Source: Chitinophagales bacterium | GTDB taxonomy: Bacteria > Bacteroidota > Bacteroidia > Chitinophagales > JADIYW01 | Length of the DNA stretch: 8,396 nucleotides | NCBI GenBank assembly: GCA_020848315.1 | Contig: JADLAH010000156.1 | Location: 1-8,396 of the forward strand | Direction of reading: 5' to 3' | Shown here: in pieces, positions 6,075 through 8,396 of the stretch | Layout of the letters: the number at the start of each line of letters is the position of its first letter | How positions within the stretch are numbered: position 1 is the stretch's first letter | Made by a program: the position numbers and the translations under genes | Notes under the pieces: model-generated | Databases searched by the model: none | What the model saw: only the letters and a program-made list of their open reading frames with translations | What the model was told of the DNA's origin: nothing

Positions 6075-8282
6075 ATGATTGCAAAAATTAAACAAGATTT
6101 ACCGGCCAGTATTGTGGTCTTTCTGGTAGCATTACCATTGTGTCTCGGAGTGGCACTCGCCAGTGGCGCTCCGCTTATTTCAGGTCTGATTGCAGGTATT
6201 ATAGGAGGCATTGTCGTGGGTTCACTGAGTGGCTCACAAACCAGTGTCAGCGGTCCCGCAGCAGGTCTCGCAGCAGTAGTGTTATCCTCTATTACCCAAT
6301 TAGGTGCCTTCGACGTATTCTTGTTGGCTGTTGTGTTGGCGGGCGTCATTCAATTGATTGCCGGCGCTGCCAAAACAGGATTTATTGCAAACTATATCCC
6401 CTCCAATGTCATCAAAGGATTGCTGGCCGCTATCGGTATCATCCTTATCCTGAAACAGATTCCGCACGCGGTGGGCTATGATGCCGATCCGGAAAATGAT
6501 TTTTCCTTTATTCAGTCCGATGGTGAAAATACCTTCTCCGAATTGCTGAATATTTTCTCTTACTTTTCCATCGGAGCCATTATCATCTCCGCTATCTCCC
6601 TGCTGATGCTGATTTACTGGGACAAGACGCCGATGCGGAAGTTCAAATTCTTCCCGGCTTCTCTTTTTGTCGTTATACTGGGCATAGTAATGAATCAGGT
6701 GTTCGCGCAGTTCGCGCCTTCGCTCTACATCAGTGCTTCACATCTCGTGAGCATTCCCAAAATTGAAGGTATTAACTCCATTATTACTTTCCCGGCATTT
6801 GAAGCCATCACTAACTACAAAGTATGGGTAGTTGCATTTACAGTTGCCATCATTGCTTCATTGGAAACTTTATTAAACCTTGAAGCGGTGGACAATATCG
6901 ACCCGCACAAACGTCAGTCGCCGCCCAATCGCGAATTACTGGCACAAGGTGCCGGCAACGTATTGTCCGGTTTAATCGGTGGTATTCCTATTACTTCGGT
7001 GATTGTGAGAAGCTCCGTGAACATCCATTCCGGTGCCAAAACCAAAGCATCTGCCATCCTCCACGGCGTATTCCTGCTGGTGAGTGTGTTGCTGCTGAGT
7101 CCGCTGATGAATCAGATTCCGCTGGCTTCTCTGGCCGCCATCTTGTTGGTGACAGGTTATAAGCTGGCAAAAGTTTCGCTGTTCAAGGAAATGTACAAAA
7201 AAGGATGGAATCAGTTTATTCCGTTTGTCGCGACTATTCTGGCCATCGTGTTTACCGACCTGCTGATTGGTATTGTGATTGGCATGGTCATCAGTATCTT
7301 TTTCCTGTTGAAAAGCAATTACAAAAATCCATTTACACTCGAAAACGAAAAACTATATATCGGAGAGACCGTGCGTCTCGAATTATCGGATGAAGTATCT
7401 TTCCTGAACAAAGCACGCATCAAGGATGCGCTGTGGGCCATTCCGGAAAATGGACGTGTGATTATCGACGCGAGTTTCAGTACTTTCATTGACAACGATG
7501 TACTGGAAATTATTCAGGATTTTAAAAGCACTGTGGCGGTTGAACGCAAGATACAGGTTAACATCATCGGGCTGAAAGACAAATACGCACTGGACGACCA
7601 TATTCAGTTCGTCAATATTCTCGACAAAGAAGCACAGGATAAACTGTCGCCGGATGAAATTCTGGATTTACTGAAGAAAGGGAACGAGCGCTTTATCAAT
7701 GGAAAATGGTCGGAAAAATATTTCAGACATCAGGTAAACGCCACTTCTTTCGGACAGAATCCGATGGCCGTAGTGGTGAGTTGCATCGATTCGCGCACAA
7801 GTCCTGAGCTGATATTTGATTCCGGCATCGGCGATTTACTGTCCATCCGCATTGCAGGTAATATCATCAATAAAGAAATTATCGGCAGCCTGGAACTCGC
7901 CTGCTCCAAAATAGGCACTAAACTCATCGTAGTACTCGGCCACTCCAACTGCGGTGCGGTGAATGCAGCGGTGAGTTCACTGAAAGAAGGCAATATCCAT
8001 TCCGTGACCGAGAAGATAGAAAAAGCCATCGTACAGTGCGGCTGCAGCCGAGATGAAATCACGGAAGAAAGCGGCAAACTGAATACCGTAATCCGTCAGA
8101 ATGTATACAACTCCATCGATGAAATCATTGACGGCAGTACCTACCTGCGCAAGCAACTGGAAAATAAACAAATCAGTATAGTTCCCGCTTTCTACGACAC
8201 CGTCAGCGGCCGAGTGGTATTCCACCGCGATGAACTGGAAACAGACACTGCCGCGAGTGCGGTAAAAGCGAACTTAAACTAA
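6075..8282 (+). CDS. SulP anion transporter - STAS - beta-carbonic anhydrase fusion (probable bicarbonate transporter)
   Basis: The chosen ATG at 6075 gives 735 residues beginning MIAKIKQDLPASIVVF, the usual SulP start. The in-frame ATG at 6018 would add 19 residues unlike the family and overlaps a likely -7 box. Residues ~1-412 form the multi-span SulP membrane domain, with the SGPAAG motif at 59-64. Residues ~425-520 are a cytoplasmic STAS domain; its loop reads IDND (472-475), without the Ser/Thr phosphoacceptor of regulatory STAS proteins. Residues ~525-735 are a complete beta-carbonic anhydrase: zinc ligands Cys570, His623 and Cys626 (CIDSR, GHSNCG), the Asp572-Arg574 pair and IRIAGN. 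SulP proteins fused to carbonic anhydrase are known and proposed to move bicarbonate, with the enzyme interconverting CO2 and bicarbonate at the inner face of the membrane. Transport of sulfate or another anion remains possible. The gene is monocistronic: divergent upstream neighbour, terminator 23 bp after the stop. Confidence 0.93.
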   Translation: MIAKIKQDLPASIVVFLVALPLCLGVALASGAPLISGLIAGIIGGIVVGSLSGSQTSVSGPAAGLAAVVLSSITQLGAFDVFLLAVVLAGVIQLIAGAAKTGFIANYIPSNVIKGLLAAIGIILILKQIPHAVGYDADPENDFSFIQSDGENTFSELLNIFSYFSIGAIIISAISLLMLIYWDKTPMRKFKFFPASLFVVILGIVMNQVFAQFAPSLYISASHLVSIPKIEGINSIITFPAFEAITNYKVWVVAFTVAIIASLETLLNLEAVDNIDPHKRQSPPNRELLAQGAGNVLSGLIGGIPITSVIVRSSVNIHSGAKTKASAILHGVFLLVSVLLLSPLMNQIPLASLAAILLVTGYKLAKVSLFKEMYKKGWNQFIPFVATILAIVFTDLLIGIVIGMVISIFFLLKSNYKNPFTLENEKLYIGETVRLELSDEVSFLNKARIKDALWAIPENGRVIIDASFSTFIDNDVLEIIQDFKSTVAVERKIQVNIIGLKDKYALDDHIQFVNILDKEAQDKLSPDEILDLLKKGNERFINGKWSEKYFRHQVNATSFGQNPMAVVVSCIDSRTSPELIFDSGIGDLLSIRIAGNIINKEIIGSLELACSKIGTKLIVVLGHSNCGAVNAAVSSLKEGNIHSVTEKIEKAIVQCGCSRDEITEESGKLNTVIRQNVYNSIDEIIDGSTYLRKQLENKQISIVPAFYDTVSGRVVFHRDELETDTAASAVKANLN

Positions 8283-8304
8283 TCATTTATCCGCTATAAA
8301 ATCA

Positions 8305-8333
8305 CAGGCATCCACTTCCGGGTGCCTGTTTTT
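8305..8333 (+). terminator. Rho-independent terminator of the SulP-carbonic anhydrase gene
   Basis: CAGGCATCC (8305-8313) pairs with GGGTGCCTG (8320-8328) over 9 bp with one U-G wobble, around an ACTTCC loop, and is followed at once by TTTTT. It lies 23 bp after the stop codon. Confidence 0.85.
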
Positions 8334-8396
8334 ATGTTGTATTGCCGGGAAATTGCAGAAATGCAAGTTATCAATATGTGTGCATTTTCCGACAGG

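Noticed and set aside
8359..8387. AAATGCA / TGCATTT inverted repeat near the right edge
   Set aside because: A 7-bp A/T-rich match with a 15-bp spacer is easily expected by chance, and there is no gene context to interpret it.
8334..8396. A possible new plus-strand gene starting with ATG at 8334
   Set aside because: Only 21 codons are visible, the ATG abuts the terminator T-run, and the translation shows no recognisable feature. The minus strand is also open here, so neither direction can be supported.

Overview
The window looks like chromosomal DNA from a member of the Bacteroidota, possibly of the Chitinophagales/Sphingobacteriia type; the lineage is an inference. The signs are a Bacteroidetes-type -7 promoter element (TAnnTTTG) upstream of at least one gene, A/T-rich leaders without Shine-Dalgarno sequences, and a SulP-STAS-carbonic anhydrase fusion of a kind familiar from this phylum. 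There are no tRNA or rRNA genes, CRISPR arrays or insertion sequences.

Layout from left to right. (1) The C-terminal part of a large superfamily 1 helicase (+) enters from the left edge. It carries helicase motifs II to VI and ends in a Vsr/MTES_1575-like nuclease fold; the Walker A region lies outside the window. (2) A Tat-exported, probably lipid-anchored GMC flavoprotein (+) closely resembles class I cholesterol oxidases. (3) A strong hairpin separates it from a convergent secreted glycine-rich beta-barrel-like protein (-). (4) Upstream of that, on the same strand, lies a complete T2-type acetyl-CoA acetyltransferase (-). (5) A divergent intergenic region of about 290 bp, A/T-rich and containing inverted repeats, leads into (6) a SulP anion transporter fused to a STAS domain and a beta-carbonic anhydrase (+), closed by a rho-independent terminator. 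About 60 bp of unassigned sequence follow to the right edge.

The genes do not form one pathway or operon. Each seems to be its own transcription unit: + + convergent with - -, then divergent to +. The thiolase handles acetyl-CoA/acetoacetyl-CoA. The SulP fusion couples bicarbonate (or other anion) transport to CO2/bicarbonate interconversion. The cholesterol-oxidase-like enzyme acts outside the cytoplasm on an unknown sterol or alcohol. The helicase-nuclease is the only gene with an accessory or defence flavour. I do not see a convincing new multi-gene system. The most interesting items are the helicase with an altered nuclease signature, the exported cholesterol-oxidase-like lipoprotein and the three-domain transporter-enzyme fusion.
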